DNA of 64,000 nt from Strix aluco (taxonomy: Eukaryota; Chordata; Aves; Strigiformes; Strigidae), in the NCBI RefSeq assembly GCF_031877795.1, contig NC_133954.1, forward strand, positions 9,639,466 through 9,703,465. Direction: 5' to 3'. The notes under the pieces are model-generated. The model worked only from the letters and a program-made list of their open reading frames with translations. It did no database searches and was not told the DNA's origin. Below, piece by piece: positions 25,874-43,700 of this stretch. The position numbers and the translations under genes were made by a program. The stretch's first letter is position 1. Each line of letters begins with the position of its first letter.

Positions 25874-25898
25874 GGGTGGGAGGGGTGGGAGGGTTGGG
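25874..25898 (+). other. Putative G-quadruplex motif
   Basis: Six runs of three or four G with loops of one or two bases (GGGTGGGAGGGGTGGGAGGG and onward). This fits the canonical four-run quadruplex pattern with very short loops. It is intergenic, about 2.7 kb upstream of gene B. Confidence 0.55.
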
Positions 25899-27799
25899 AA
25901 GGCCTTGGCCACAGCCCGGGGAGCGGAGCAGCTAGATGTCAGTAGCAGTTTGCAGGAGAAGGAAACTAGCCCAGACCTGGTGGGAGGCAGCCGGGGCTCC
26001 CAGAAGAAAGTGGCAAGCTCTTATATATTGTAGGTAGCCTAGAGTTTCCAGAAGACTGAAAACTGGAAGAGCATCAGCACAGTATCTTTATATTTTTAGA
26101 AATGAGAGTGTGAGGACTGACAGACTGGGAAGGTTTGAGGCCAGAAAGGGCAGTGGTGGGTTGTCTTCCTGTCTGTCTTTGCACTGAACAAGGTGGGAGA
26201 AGACAATGGGAAAGGAAAAGGGAAAGATTTGTTTTCCGACAGCGAGAGCTCTGAGAACAACTGGGGTATACACAGAGGAGTCCAACCAATGGAAATTGGC
26301 CTTTAGAACCATGATAAGCATCTCTTTTGATCTCTTGTGAAGCACTGGTCTTACACGTCTACTGAGAGATTTCTGCATCAAGTCTGGGACTTCCTGTAGG
26401 GCTGGAACTGATCTTTAAAGAAGACTTGATTTAAGAGTGTCTACCTATGGCCACTCTTCTGAGTCACGATTGCAATTGTTCCAGTGCTGCATTTTCTTAT
26501 TTTGCTCTGGCCCCTGGACAGTATTGGGTTGAGTGTCTGGTAGATGAGATTAAAGCAATACCACTGAGACATCTTCTCACCATGATCTTCTACAATGGGA
26601 GAAGGGCACCTGTCACCTGCTCCCTGGTACCTGAATGACTGGGGTTCTTCAGACACTTGCTACCTACAGGCCTTGGAGATGGCGCTTTCCTGGAAGGTTT
26701 CAGGCTGTGTTGAGTCCATTTCTGTAGCAAGAGAAATTGGTGTCTATATACAAGAAGTGATGCTAGAAAAGTGTCCCACACTATACCGTATATATGATCC
26801 TGAAATGGTTTTGCCCTTGTGCCCCTTCTCCTCCTCCTCCAAGGCTGCCTGTTCCATAACCTCCAGCTTTTGACAAAAAAGGAGTAACCAGGAGTTTTGC
26901 TCTGCCAGGTCATCTCATAAGTGAATGCGACTCCTGTAACAGCCACATCGTGGTGTACCAGATACCACAGCAGCCATACCCGGTGCTGCTGCTTTAGCTG
27001 GGAAGCTGCAGGTGGAGTGGACATGTAAAACCAACCACTGCTTGGTTTTCTGCACCAACAGACAATCTAATCCTCAAAACACCCTCCAGCTCATCATGGC
27101 TTTTAACTGAAAATGCTCCAAACCCAGAATGACTCTGCAAGCTCCCCATGGCTGGTTCCCGTGGCTGCACCCACCAGAAGTGCTCCAGGGCCCCGAGTTA
27201 CCGCTGCGGCCCTCGCGTCTCCACGCAGGGCAGCGTCCGGGCGCGGGCACGCCGCCGAGCCGGTCCACGCTGACTCAGCGTCGCTACGTGGCTGCTGGTC
27301 GAGGCCCCGAGGAGGGGGTGATCTCTGCCTTCTTGTGAGGTTTGAGAGCTAATGGCTCTGTGTATCCAAAGGTCCTAGCTGGCTTTTTGCTCCATTGTAT
27401 TCTCTGTTGAGCTGCACTTTTTCAGCCCCCATCCTGCCCTCTCCAGTTCTCCAAAGAAAGTACATTTAATGTAAAGATGATCTTTCAACAGTTCTTGATG
27501 TTCAGGTTTAAACTCTTTGAAACAGAAGGATGACCAGTAAATGACTCAGTCATCAGTCACTGTGTGAAAATAGATAGGAAATAAACCCTTTGCCTCCAGT
27601 CCTTCTCCCAGTGGGAAGATTCCTATAAAATGGAAGGGGTAGGTCGGAATACAAGCCATGTCAGCAAAACTGAATCAGTTGTGGAGACCAAGATTTCCTC
27701 TTCAGGTCCCCAGGCTGGCTGATGAAGTGTGAGAGGGCACAGCTCAGATGTGGCCACACTAGACTGGGGCTGTGGCAATCTGTCTCCACATGTTCCATC

Positions 27800-28118
27800 A
27801 CTGACTTTCAAAATTTTTCTGAAATTTTGTGTTTTAGCACAATGCTCTGCGGGAAGCCCACGGACACCTGCCTGGTGAGGCTTCCGAGCAGATCCCAGAG
27901 GATGCTGCTTAGGGACGGGCAATGCTGCCGCAGGCTTTGACGGGGAGGAGGTGGGCAAGACCTGCAAGGCCAGCGAGGCCGTTCTCCAACTGCTGCTGGC
28001 AAAGCAGCTTTGTCCTCAGGGGAGTACGACCCCGAGCAGGTTAGTGACCCCTGTACCTGGATCAGCACCTCATTTTCTAAAGGAACTCAGTCTCTGGACA
28101 CAGGTTTCTTGATTGCAT
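27800..28118. repeat. Duplicated 3' flank of gene C (partner at 17560-17885)
   Basis: Starts at GTTTTAGCACAATGCTCTG and matches the gene B flank to the poly(A) site, with small indels. From TTCTCCAACTGCTGCTGGCA to the poly(A) signal the two are almost identical. Confidence 0.8.
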
Positions 28119-28134
28119 CAGGCAGAAGCAAAGT

Positions 28135-28140
28135 TTTATT
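28135..28140 (-). terminator. Poly(A) signal of gene C (AATAAA)
   Basis: TTTATT on the plus strand, about 290 nt beyond the stop codon of gene C, in the same context as gene B. Cleavage is expected near 28115-28120. Confidence 0.8.
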
Positions 28141-28430
28141 AGAGAAATTTTTCACCAGCAGGTACATTAGTGATCATACTACTGGTTAACTCCAGCAATA
28201 GTCATGGCGGTTGGGCACACGCAGCGATACAGAGTAGAAAAAGCAAATAGCAAAATAAAGCAGAATGTGGCCCAACGCTCTGCTTAGCCCTCTGACACAT
28301 TGCTTAGCATTGCTGAGTAATACAAAAGAGCACACTCCTTGCCCTTTGCAGAGGCATACAGTAAATATTGTCTTTCTTCATCCATGGCTCTGCTTCAGGG
28401 TTCTCTTGTTGGATATTCTCATTTCTCTGC

Positions 28431-33360
<4,930 letters not shown>

Positions 33361-33456
33361 TTTGAGGACAGCTGCAGATCCAACCCAAAGCCCAAAGCAA
33401 GATGCACAGCTTGATATTGAATCAGACTGCAGGTTGTTTGTTGCCGCAGATCTCTA

Positions 33457-33483
33457 TTTATACCTTCCAAAGGGGGTGTCACC
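33457..33483 (-). promoter_or_regulatory. Core promoter of gene C: TATAAATAG plus GGGTGTCACC motif
   Basis: TTTATA at 33457-33462 gives TATAAATAG on the minus strand, about 100 nt upstream of the ATG; GGGTGTCACC lies at 33474-33483. The layout is the same as in gene B. Confidence 0.85.
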
Positions 33484-33623
33484 TGTAGCGTGTTTCTTCT
33501 TCCCACGGGGCTGGCTAGTCTTGCTGTTTATGCCAAGAATAAATAGCCCATAGGCAGTTTCCCTCTAGAAATCCCAGTTCACAAGGAAGATACTTTACAT
33601 GTCAGCAGCTTATTCCAAAAAGT

Positions 33624-33676
33624 AAAATAATGTTTTATGAGTCATCAGCTTTTTGTATGATGCAAACTTTACAACA
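33624..33676 (-). promoter_or_regulatory. Conserved distal promoter block of gene C with perfect AP-1 site
   Basis: AATAATGTTTTATGAGTCAT followed by CAGCTTTTTGTATGATGCAA, at the same distance from TATA as in gene B. Here the AP-1-like site is the exact consensus TGAGTCA (33638-33644), versus TGAATCA in B and D. This could make C more AP-1 responsive than B (inference). Confidence 0.6.
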
Positions 33677-34974
33677 AGTCAAGAAAAAAAGTTGCCCTTG
33701 ATTATGTACAAAGAAGAAACATTGGTATTTATAACATCAAAGTGCCTTTTATCTTTTATTAATTTGTATTTATTTTATTCTTAGTCCAATAAACATTTTT
33801 TATATCACATGCTATGGTAGAGTACGTGGAACAAAAATGGGAAATTAACATAAATTCTCACTTTTGAAAAGTGTGAACAATAGTGACCGTAGTAGTGAAA
33901 AGACCAGGGATATGGCAGTGTAGATGTCCGTCGCCTGGCACAGGGACAGACAGCAGGTCTAATACATGCTTGACTGTGAGATTTCTTAAATCACTGAGAC
34001 AATTCCCCCGTGGGTTTAGTTCCCCTTTTGTGGCTTAGATGTCTTTGGTCATGCAAAGACAAGTCAACTTGCTCACAGTCTGCGAAGATCGGGCCTGCTA
34101 AATGTTGGAAGTCTTCTGTGTCCAGATGTTACCCAGACTTGATGTAAGCCGAAGTGCATGAAGTACCTCTCTGAAGTTATTTTTCAATTACTTTAATTGC
34201 CGTCCATGCTGCCTCAATTTGTGGTGATCGTAGATAAAGAAAGAGATGACAGAAAAGGGAGTATCCATGGGCGATATATCCAGTTCCCTGGATGGCCCGA
34301 GAGGTGATCCCTCAGGTCTTTGCCATTACTAAGATTGTGCTGAGCACAAAATAAGGAGAAAAGCTTTCCAAGTTTCTTAACTGAGTTTGTCAGAGCAGTA
34401 GCAGGCATTAGCCCAGCCTGGCTAGTGATGGGAGCGGGATCTCCGAAAGCAGGCAAGCAATAGCCAGAGGAGTGTTCGGGGAACTGGCTCGGCCAGTACA
34501 AGTCCCTCTCCAGCAGACTGCTGTAACGAGAGGAGATTCTGCTCTCCAGGGGACGGAGGCTTCTGTTCCCTACAGCGTGGAATTTCCAAGCAACTCTTAC
34601 TCACAAGTAACCTTTGACTCAAGCATGTCCGCATTTACAGGAGCAGTTGTGATAAATCCTCTTTGGCGCTGAGTGTGACACCTGAGAGGGAGCCCTGAGA
34701 GCAGCCGTCACCTCCAGGAAGAAAGGCAGAGAAAACCTACGCTCGTACGCGCAGCCACCTCTCACTTACTGCTGGGAAGCTGGGTGGCTTCTGTCACCAT
34801 GGCAGGAGAGTGTCCCCAAGCATATATATAGATGTGATCGTCGTCTCACCAGCATAAGTTAGGACTCCCCACTCTCCAGTGAGATAATTTATTTCTTTAC
34901 TTAGATCAGAAATGATAAAAAGACGCCTACCCAAGGCTTGCAGCATCCTAGAATATTCATTATTCATATGGTGC

Positions 34975-35060
34975 AGTAAAATAACTTGCTCAAGGACAAA
35001 GCCGGAGTCTGTCAGAGCTCGGATTCCTGGCTAAGACTGCAGGGCCTGAAATACGAGTCC
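34975..35060 (+). mobile_element. MIR-like SINE remnant upstream of gene C
   Basis: TAACTTGCTCAAGGACAAAG followed by GTCAGAGCTCGGATTCCTGG resembles the MIR 3' region. It is the duplicated counterpart of the remnant at 24718-24830. Confidence 0.5.
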
Positions 35061-36019
35061 ATCCTGCCCCTGGGAACACGCCCCCCTGCTCCCCACACAG
35101 CCCAGACTCACAATAGTGAAAATCATGAGCAAAAAGGAGAATAGGGAGTAAATCTGACTTTCATGCGTCGTTTTGAGGAATATAATTGAAGACAGGGTGT
35201 GGCTGTAAGAGCCAACAGAAATTAATATGTCTGGATTGCTTGGAGCTTTGCTTCTGCCGTGTAGGTTTTCAGAAGTTGCCTAACAGCAATCTGCAGAGAG
35301 CAGCACTCTGGGCTGAGCTTGCCTTTCTTTCCCTTTCAGAGTCTTTGGTTTAGGAGGAGACATTGCAGATATTGGACATTTCTCTATGGGTGGGCAAGGA
35401 GCACCTACACCTCCTTCTTTCAGCGATTGCCTACTAGGAAGAAGGAATAAGTCTTGCTCCACAAAACAAACTGGTTTGCAGCACTGTATGACTGCTCACA
35501 TATGTCCTGGCAGAAAGGTCCACGGGCTACTCAATCCCGTTTTACCAGTGAAGATTAGAAACAATCATGCAGTTCTTCCAAAGGACTCGTATTTGGGATA
35601 TAATGACATTCTTTGGAGCTTTACTGGGCTCCCACCAGGACACGGAACACGGGACTGGTACAGCAGATGCATCCAAAAGCCAGTCCCTGCCTAAGCAGCC
35701 TGGGCTTTGGAGCCGGTTGGGTGCTTGTCGCGCTCTGTGCTGGCGGGTGCCGCTGTCTGCAGCTGGCGGGGGCGCGGGGTGGGTTCCCCCCAGGCACTGT
35801 GGCGTTGCCCTGCTCCTCCCCGCCAAGCCAGTGCTGGCTTCTGCTTTCTCCAGCTGTGAGCCACCATCTTGTGCTGAAACATCCATCAATACCCTTTTTT
35901 TCCCCACTAAACTGATTTCCCTACCTCCACTTTGGTTATTATTTGTGTCCCTGTAGCCTAGGGGCATGGCCTTGGCGCAGAACGCTGCATAGGAGAGGGC
36001 TGTGCATGTCTAAGACATA

Positions 36020-36290
36020 AAAATGTCCCAGAAGGATTTACAACCTAAGTGTAAGACAGGAGGAAACAAATTATTTCATACAGGTGGAAGTAAAGGAAGC
36101 AATGAGAGGCTATTAGCCGGTGTGATTAGCAGTGGGCTCAGCACAATGTCAGTGCAAACGCCGTTAGGTCTTGTGGGCATTATGGCAAAGAAGGGAGGTC
36201 TGAAAGTGGACAAAGAGGTAATAAGTGTAAATATTGACACACAGCGATGGCAGCTCCGGAGGAGGCAGGGAGGTGTTACACTTGCCAGCA
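36020..36290 (+). mobile_element. Ancient interspersed repeat, family not identified
   Basis: The stretch beginning near GATTTACAACCTAAGTGTAA and including AGCAGTGGGCTCAGCACAAT and GGCATTATGGCAAAGAAGG recalls an old sauropsid interspersed repeat seen in many copies in bird and reptile genomes. This is from memory and the family name is uncertain. It is strongly diverged and non-coding. Confidence 0.3.
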
Positions 36291-39200
36291 ATGCTGTGGG
36301 CACTGGAGTTCAGTCCTGTGGGCGCTGCGACTGTCCCAGTGCAGAGTGTTTTTGCAAAATGTCAGCCTGTCTCTTCCACGCTCTGCTCACTTTTCTTATC
36401 AAAGTTGATAATGTTTTCTTGTGTCAACTACAAGAAGGGTGTGTCTAATTTGACAGAACTTTGCTTTCATAAGCATTGCTTCAGTGATGTTTGTGCAACC
36501 ACACTGGAGTATGATTTTATCTTGTCACTTGTAATTACCATTAATAATTTGCATAATGGCCATTAGGCATCACTTATTAAACATTTCTTTGATGTGATAC
36601 TGAGCTGGCTCCAGACCTCATGCTCCCACCTTTCAAATGTAGACCATAACTTTTTTCTGGCTAATGACTCATTGGTTTATACCACCATGTTTAGCAAAAT
36701 TCCTGTAAGGCAAGTGAAATAATTATCACAGTGAGTTTGGTAACAGCATGATCCTGGGTCTTAAATACGCCTCAGAGACCAAGGTGATTACTCTGTTTCA
36801 GTTGCTTTCTTGCTGACTGTTCACATCTTCAGACTCCCTCTGAACATCTGTGGTGATGGAGTAGAAGTTCAGCAGAACAAGGTGGACAGAACGAGATTTC
36901 TTCCTGCTGAAGCTCACAACCTTCCCTGATTCCCTTTGTGGAGGGTTTGGAAGGAAATTCCAGCGCCCACCAGACGATGACAGTGCAGCCAGACTTCCCA
37001 GTATTTGGATCTCTGGAAGCACTGCTCATTATCATGGCAAAGAAGGGGACCAGAGAATTCGTGTTAGGCCAGATGGGAGGATGCTGATGGGTGAATGACA
37101 CCACGGCAGTTTCACTCCTGCACGGACAGCTGAGTGCCGGCCGGAGGAGGAACAAGGCGTCCGCCTGCGGTCCCCGCTGGCAGGGCCGCGTGGGTCAGAG
37201 CAGAACCTGCCCAGCAGAACGGGAGGATTCGGGTGCTGCCTGCACTCAGAGGCCACTCAGTGGTACAAGAGCGACAGGCAGCCAAAGGCATGGGCCAGCC
37301 ACAGCCTCCCCAGAGTGTCTTCTTTTTATCTTTGTTTCATATTTGTACTAAAAAGTCTCTTCATTTCAATGCACTTTCAATAGTGGTTCCCACTGGCAGT
37401 TTACATTACTTTATTCAGTGTACTGAGATGAGAAATCTCCTGCTTGATTATAGTTGTAGTTTACTCTTCTCTATAATTCTTTATAAATATTGCACAAGCC
37501 AGTAGACAAAAATACAAACCCCACAGATGATAGTTACTATGGGTGTGAGTGAGACTGTACCTGTCTGCGTACTTTATAAAGTAGACTTTTATAGAGGAAT
37601 TATAGTTTATACATCACACCAGAATATGGCCTGCTATTAAAAATGCAGAGTGCCTGTCATCAGGTGTAATGGCTTGGGCAGTGCAGTGCTGAGTTCCAGC
37701 ATTGGCCATGTGCAAAACGAGCTGCTTGCTTTCTGTTTCTCCACTGATGTCTTAAACCTCTGGTATGTTCACTCCTCAGGGGGTTTTCTGACGGTGGTGT
37801 GGTTCCCGTGTGTCTGCTCTCTCTGTAAGACAGAGACTGTCCCTGCTGGAGTAACCGCAGGGCCTCTTGTCTGCAGCCACTGGTGGGGATGCTGGAGCTG
37901 CCTTCCAGCCCGAGCGCTGACAGAACTCCCCCTCTCCTCTCTGGGCTCCCGTCCTTGCTCTTTTTATCGTCAGATTTCTCTCCCAATCTTTCACCTTCAG
38001 CCTAAGTCTGAACCTTCAGTCTCAGTTCTGTCTGTCTGAGGTACTCATTCACTCTTGCTTTGCAAGATTTGTACATTAAGAGAGAAGAACGAGCTCTTCG
38101 GAGCCGCCCCCCCGCGTGCTCGTGGGAGTGGCTGCGTGTGTGGCGTGGGACAGAAGTTTGCCCACAGTCAGTGTCCCAGGTCACTTCTTGTCCTGCGTCC
38201 TCTGCATTTCATTTCTCTCCTCCCCATCTCTTCCTGCACTGTTTCCACAGTCAGCGTTTCCCATCACTGTCCAGGGTATAAACTCATTGGGCAGGGAAGG
38301 CACCTTTTTATTTCTGCAAAGCATTTAATGCGGCGACCGTAGGGCTGCTGTGTAAACACCGAGGCAGGTTAAATAACACTGAAATGCACGGAATAATTAG
38401 TGTAGCAGGAATGGGAGATACAGAACTTAGTAGAGAAAGTATTTAACACAAAGCCTTGCGCAGAAGCTCGTTAGAGCAATTACCCCCACAGGGCTAACAG
38501 GAGTCTGTTACTTGGACAGAGCGGGGAGAGGCCACCCCCGGAGGGACCCGCTGGAGCCGCCCGATGCCGCCCCGGCCGCTGTGCGGTGCCGTCACCGACA
38601 CGACGCGTGGCCGGGAGCTGGGAGCTCAGAGCACGAGGGGTGACACCCGAGCAGAGGTTTTCTGCAGAGCAAAGACCCCAAGCACGAAACAAAAGCCCCG
38701 CCTTTGCTGTGGTTTTTGCCAAGAGAATAGCTGGCTGTGGTCAAGCTTTGGCTTCCTCCATGTCGTCATTCCAGAAACATCTGGGCTGTTTCTTTCTTTA
38801 GACACCGACACTCGTGTCCCCTGAAGTCTTCTTGTTCGAAGCCTTCGCGTTAGCCCTCTGTGTGAAGTTAGTTGTCAAACCCCATGCAGTATTTCGCTGC
38901 AGAAAGGGGCTAACAGAGCCACGTGTCGAGGAGCAGAGCTTGGGAACAGCCCTGGCAGGCGGGCTGACACCTGGGTTAGACACTGAGAGGGGACAGGCTG
39001 CATCTTGAGTCGCTGCTTGCACAAGCAGCAAAATGCAGTTGTGTTCCTCAATGTGTTTGTAATTCCTTTCACTGCGGTAATAAAATACCAGCACCTTTTT
39101 TTTTCTGGCTGTTTATTGTATCTTACTTTTAAAAAAATTCTCTCCCACATATTAATTTGTCTCACCCTTTTATCTTCCCACATGTTGCCAGCTGGTTCTT

Positions 39201-39883
39201 CCCGTTTGCCTTTTTTTTAAAGCCATGTAGAGGTTCTTTATTTAGCATTTTCTCTGGGAATTGTTTTCCTCCATCAGGAGGGTGTGTCAAGTCCAGCAGT
39301 GCCTTGCTTTCAAAATTACTACTTCAGTGTTATTTGGGAAAACGTGTTGTTCTTGATTTTATGTCGTTGCTGCACATTCATAATAACTCAGTGTTGTGTA
39401 TTACATTATATTAGCACACACCTAGTTTAATGAAAAGTCGATTTTTGCTCAGCAGTCTCCTTCAATAGAAGACTGTCAGTCAGGCTGCCTTGAAACTCCT
39501 TCCCTGCACTCTCTCCAGCCTCCCTCAATGTTTCTTTCTCATCACCTTCTACTTCATGTCTCAGCTTATGCTTCCTGCTCGGGTAGCCAACGTCCCTTTC
39601 CGCAGCATCAGCTGGTCCCTCTCCTCCATCCTGCTGTGGCTGCTCCTCCATCACCGTCCTGCAGCCGCTGAACTCTGAGGAGCAGGGCACCAGATGGGAA
39701 CATTGCTTTCTTTTCTTTTTCCTTTGTAATGATTGCTTTGTGGACATAGATCAAAGGTGGATTCCTAACCAAAGGTGTGTGATAAATATAACTATCTGCC
39801 TAACAATTTTTTAAATACTTGTATATTAATTTACTTGTAGAAATTATTTCTCAGGTTCAAGGCTGTGTCAGTAGTAGCAAAGT

Positions 39884-39889
39884 TTTATT
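39884..39889 (-). terminator. Poly(A) signal of gene D (AATAAA)
   Basis: TTTATT on the plus strand within AGCAAAGTTTTATTAG, the same context as the transcript ends of genes B and C. It shows that the transcription unit of gene D originally, and probably still, extends to here. Confidence 0.65.
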
Positions 39890-40679
39890 AGCGACAAGCT
39901 TTGGTAGTTGTTAGACAACTGACCGCAGAACAGACTAGCCCAGGTGAAGACCAGTGATTAGATCAAAGCAGCACCGCAGGATGAAGGCAGCAGGCAGCGT
40001 GGGTGGCAGGAAGGTTCTGCAAAGTCCCTTCGAACTGTGCTATAAGCAGAACTGAGAGCTGTCAGGTTATTTTTGCCTTGCTTTTTCCAAAGGGTTTGTT
40101 CTTCGAGAGACCTCCGCAGGGGGCTGTGCAGTGGGGCTGGCAGGAAGCTCCCTTGCCTGTGGTGACCTGCCGAGGGAGAGCAGAAGCGTTGCCTTGTCGG
40201 GGGGTTCGCCTGCATCACGCACCTTTCCCTTACAGCCCCCGGGCTCTTGTACTGACCTTTCTTTTCCCTCTTCTCCCTGGCTTGCTTAATTTTATATACC
40301 TGTTGAAAGGCTGGTGACTGACTGATTTCCCCTGCCAGTTCCTCATTTTCGTATTGTGCTGAAAGTCTTATTTAAACACATTTACTACTAGTAAACCCCG
40401 TGTCAAACATATTTTCTGTGCATAAATTTATAAATGCCCTGTAGCTGCATCCCTTGCCACGGCTTTCTACCACAGCTCAATTCATCCCCATGCTCTACCA
40501 CCAACAGTCACAGCTGCGATTCTGCCCCTCTCCAGAAAAAACTGTCTCCAGCCCCTCGTCACCACCCAGAACAGCCCGGCCATCTCTCCTCCTCCTCTTC
40601 CCCAGGTACCCAGCAGGACTAAAGCAGCAACCCACAGTCACCCTCCCGGGCTCCCAGAGGACACCTCACCTTCCCCGTC

Positions 40680-40787
40680 CCCACCCGGAGCGCAGGGGTT
40701 TAGGGCAGGCAGGGCTGACACAGGCCGGCCTTAAGCCCACCGCCTCTTCCAGCTGACGTTGCAGGGACTCCTCTTCCCACGGGCCCT
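40680..40787 (-). other. Tentative exon 7 of gene D
   Basis: The acceptor CTGTCTCCTTTCCACAG is strong and the donor GGGGAAG|GTGAGG is good. Entry in the correct phase gives a Gly-rich peptide ([17 protein letters not shown]) that aligns loosely with exon 7 of gene C before a TAA. The stop is about 20 nt from the exon end, too close to the next junction to be expected to trigger nonsense-mediated decay. A partly homologous last exon, then non-coding, would follow from about 40299 or 40310 to the poly(A) site. Confidence 0.45.
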
Positions 40788-43700
40788 CTGTGGAAAGGAG
40801 ACAGCTCTGGTATCCAAAGCCCCACATCCCCCCCGGAGATCTGCCCCATCCCCTGGAGCTGCTGGTAGCCTTGGCCTTGGCTCTGTGTCTCCAGTCACTG
40901 TTGGCCACTTCCCCTTTGAACCACGAGGGTCATTAAGAGCAGCAATTAGCACATCCTCCCTGCTGCCTGTCTGTTGACAGCAATTGCTTTTCCATCTTGA
41001 CACAGTCAGGATCACCCGGGGCTCTCAGACAGGCTCTGACAGTGTCATTTCATCCATTGCAACTGGCATTTTGGAGCAAGAACTGATTTTTCATGTAACT
41101 AATTTAGGACTGGAGAGTCCAGGAGAGGCGACCTCAGGGCACCACCATTAAAATACCTCTTTTTCCAAACTGATGGAGCAGGTGGGTGCTCCGGCTGGTT
41201 ATGTGTGTATGCAGCCATTTATGAGATTAGCAGCCTGCCTCACTGTTTCAAAATCTCAGGCACTGGGAGGCAGGGAAGAGCCAACTGCTTTACATACAAA
41301 TTAAATTCCCAAAACTTTAATTAAATTGTTGTGTGAAACTGAAAATGTTTAGATAATTTATTGTTTCGGTTAATTTAACTGCCAGTCCCTAATCCTGTCT
41401 AGCTGTGGCAAAGCCAATAAAACTCAGTTGCATGCCAGTGTGCGTAAAAGGCCTTGCCCAGCTCACAGTGAAAACCGCCCTGGAACGAGCCGTGGTGCTG
41501 CGCCCTGCCCCGGCGGCTGGGGCCGCTCGGGGGCCACTCCGGGCCGCCCTCGCTGGCCCAGCACAGGGGATGGTCTCTGGCTTGCACTCTGGACGTAGAG
41601 CAGAGCCAAAGCCTCACATGCCTCCTGGTTTGCTAACAGGCCCTGGCTGGTAACAGGTCAGTACTGGTTCCTCACCACAACGCTGCTTTCACCACTTGTA
41701 CCACGAATTTTCATACCCCTGTAAGTCAAAGCATAGAGATTTTACTGTGCCGGCTCTGTCTGCAGTCTGCGTACATGATGTCGTGCTGCCCGCCCTCCAG
41801 CAGGCAGTGGTAGGTCTGGATCTCCTGCTCCAGGCGGCATTTGACGTCCAGGAGGGTCTTGTATTCCTGGTTCTGGCACTCCATTTCTGCCCGGATTTCA
41901 GCCAGCCGCTGCTCCACGCAGGAGATCTGATTCTGCAGCTCAGCCAGGTATTTGTTGTAGCGACATTCGGTTTCCGCCAAAGAGGATTCCAGGTTTTCTT
42001 TCTGAGAATGGAAACACCACAAAGGTACCTGGGTGTGCTGCAGGCCCAGCCCGCCTGGGTGCAGGTACGACCCTGGCGGTGCAGCTTTCTAGAGAGAGCT
42101 GGGGAGGCGGAGGCGTGAGTCGTAGTGGCATCACCTACCATGGTGAGCTGGGCTTGTACATTGATTTCCAAGGCCTGCAGCTGACGTCTCAGCTCAGTGA
42201 CCTGTTTGTTGCTTGACTCGATCTCCTGGCTGCTCGTGATGACCTCCAGATTCACCTCCTCCACCTGCAACGTTAGAAAAGAGCAGCCCTTCCCTCACCT
42301 TGCCACAGCATCTCCTGTGCGAGGCCATCACCACGCTGCTTGTGCACGCCCCGCAGTGCACCTGAGTGTTTCCAAATCCGAAGCCCCCCCATTTATTCTG
42401 TTGTAACACCATGCGGAGGCCCCTCTGCCATGTACAGAAGAACCTGAAACTGGGCCGTACAGTGAGATGCTGAGCACATCGTGACACAGTTGCTGATATT
42501 GAGACATCCCTCCTTTCCCCCCAAGAGGCAGAGCAGGGCACAGTACCTTGCAGGCGTACCACTGCTCAGTCTCTTTGCGGTTGCGCTCCATCAGCGCTTC
42601 GTACTGGCACCGCAGATCCTCCAGGATCTTCCGCAGGTCTGGGCCAGGGCAGGCGTTGACCTCCACGCTCACATCTCCGGTCGCCTGTTTCCTCAGACAG
42701 CTCATTTCCTGCAGAGAATACGTGCACCATATCAGTAATATTGACACCTGGGGGGATTTTCCTTCTTCCTTCATCTCAATTTTCTAAGAGCAAGGGGCAG
42801 TCTAACCTCTTCGTGGTTTGTCTTGAGACAACACATCTCTTCGGTCAGAGCCTCACACTGCAGCTGCAGGTCGGTCTTGCAGCTGGCCAGCTGATCCAGG
42901 ACGGGCCGTAAGTTGCAAATATCTGAATCCACATTTTGCCGGAGACCACATTCAGTCTCGTACCTTAAGCCACAGGCAACAAGGAAAGGTCAGCGTGGCA
43001 GTAAGCCGTGGCAACATCCTTGAGTTGAGTTTGTGGGGGAAAAAAATTTAGGATCAAGTTCTTCTTTCGCTTCAGGCATGCAATGCTATGAACATTGTCA
43101 GCGGCACCCACACCTTTCCCAGAGATCTGCATTTTAACACGGCAGCGCGACAAGCAGAGGGTTAGGGCTTCCCCATCAGCACCGCTCCCCTGCCCTTCGG
43201 CGGGCAGTGGGAACCCTCAGGCCAGCACAGGACCCTACTCACTTCACGCGGAAGTCGTCAGCAGTCATCCTGTTGTTATCAATATTCAGAAGGATTTTGT
43301 TAGTCTCCATGGCTGCACACAGGATCTGGAAGAGAAAATGCAGGAGAGAGATTGGGCTTGTGGCTTCCTCTGGCTACGGAAGGCTCTGGAGGAAACACCT
43401 ACCCGGGGTAGTGCAACCCACTTATTTTATAATGATTCCATATGTTGGGGTTATTAATCAGTTAGACGGCATTACCGCGGGGAAACCCGTGTGCCAGCTC
43501 GGTGGAGCAGGCTGTGCTGAAACTTCAGCTCTCTGTACATGCAGTGTCCTCCTCCCTCCAACCCTCCCATTCACCTGCACCTCCAGGGACACAGCTCTTG
43601 CCTCTGCCATTTGACATGGGTCTATTCACATGTGAAAGCAAAGCCCAAAGAAATATTAGGATTTTCTTGAAAAACAATGACTTACCTGGTTTTGAAGGTC

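Larger units (their letters stand above)
23470..27800. other. Gene B-gene C intergenic region
   Basis: No supported gene. The region 24.6-25.1 kb aligns with 34.9-35.35 kb upstream of gene C, so it belongs to the tandem duplication. A 269-codon open frame on the plus strand (24608-25417) runs through an old SINE remnant and is not kept in the C copy, so it is treated as chance. A G-quadruplex motif and a CpG-rich patch (about 27170-27320) are also present. Confidence 0.55.
33690..39860. other. Gene C-gene D intergenic region
   Basis: No supported gene on either strand. The left part (to about 35.35 kb) is the counterpart of the region upstream of gene B. The rest is unique sequence with an old interspersed repeat near 36.0-36.3 kb and a CpG-rich patch near 38.1-38.65 kb. 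Confidence 0.55.

Noticed and set aside
26590-27024. 144-codon minus-strand frame between B and C
   Set aside because: No family resemblance, no splice or promoter context, and a basic low-complexity patch typical of chance frames.
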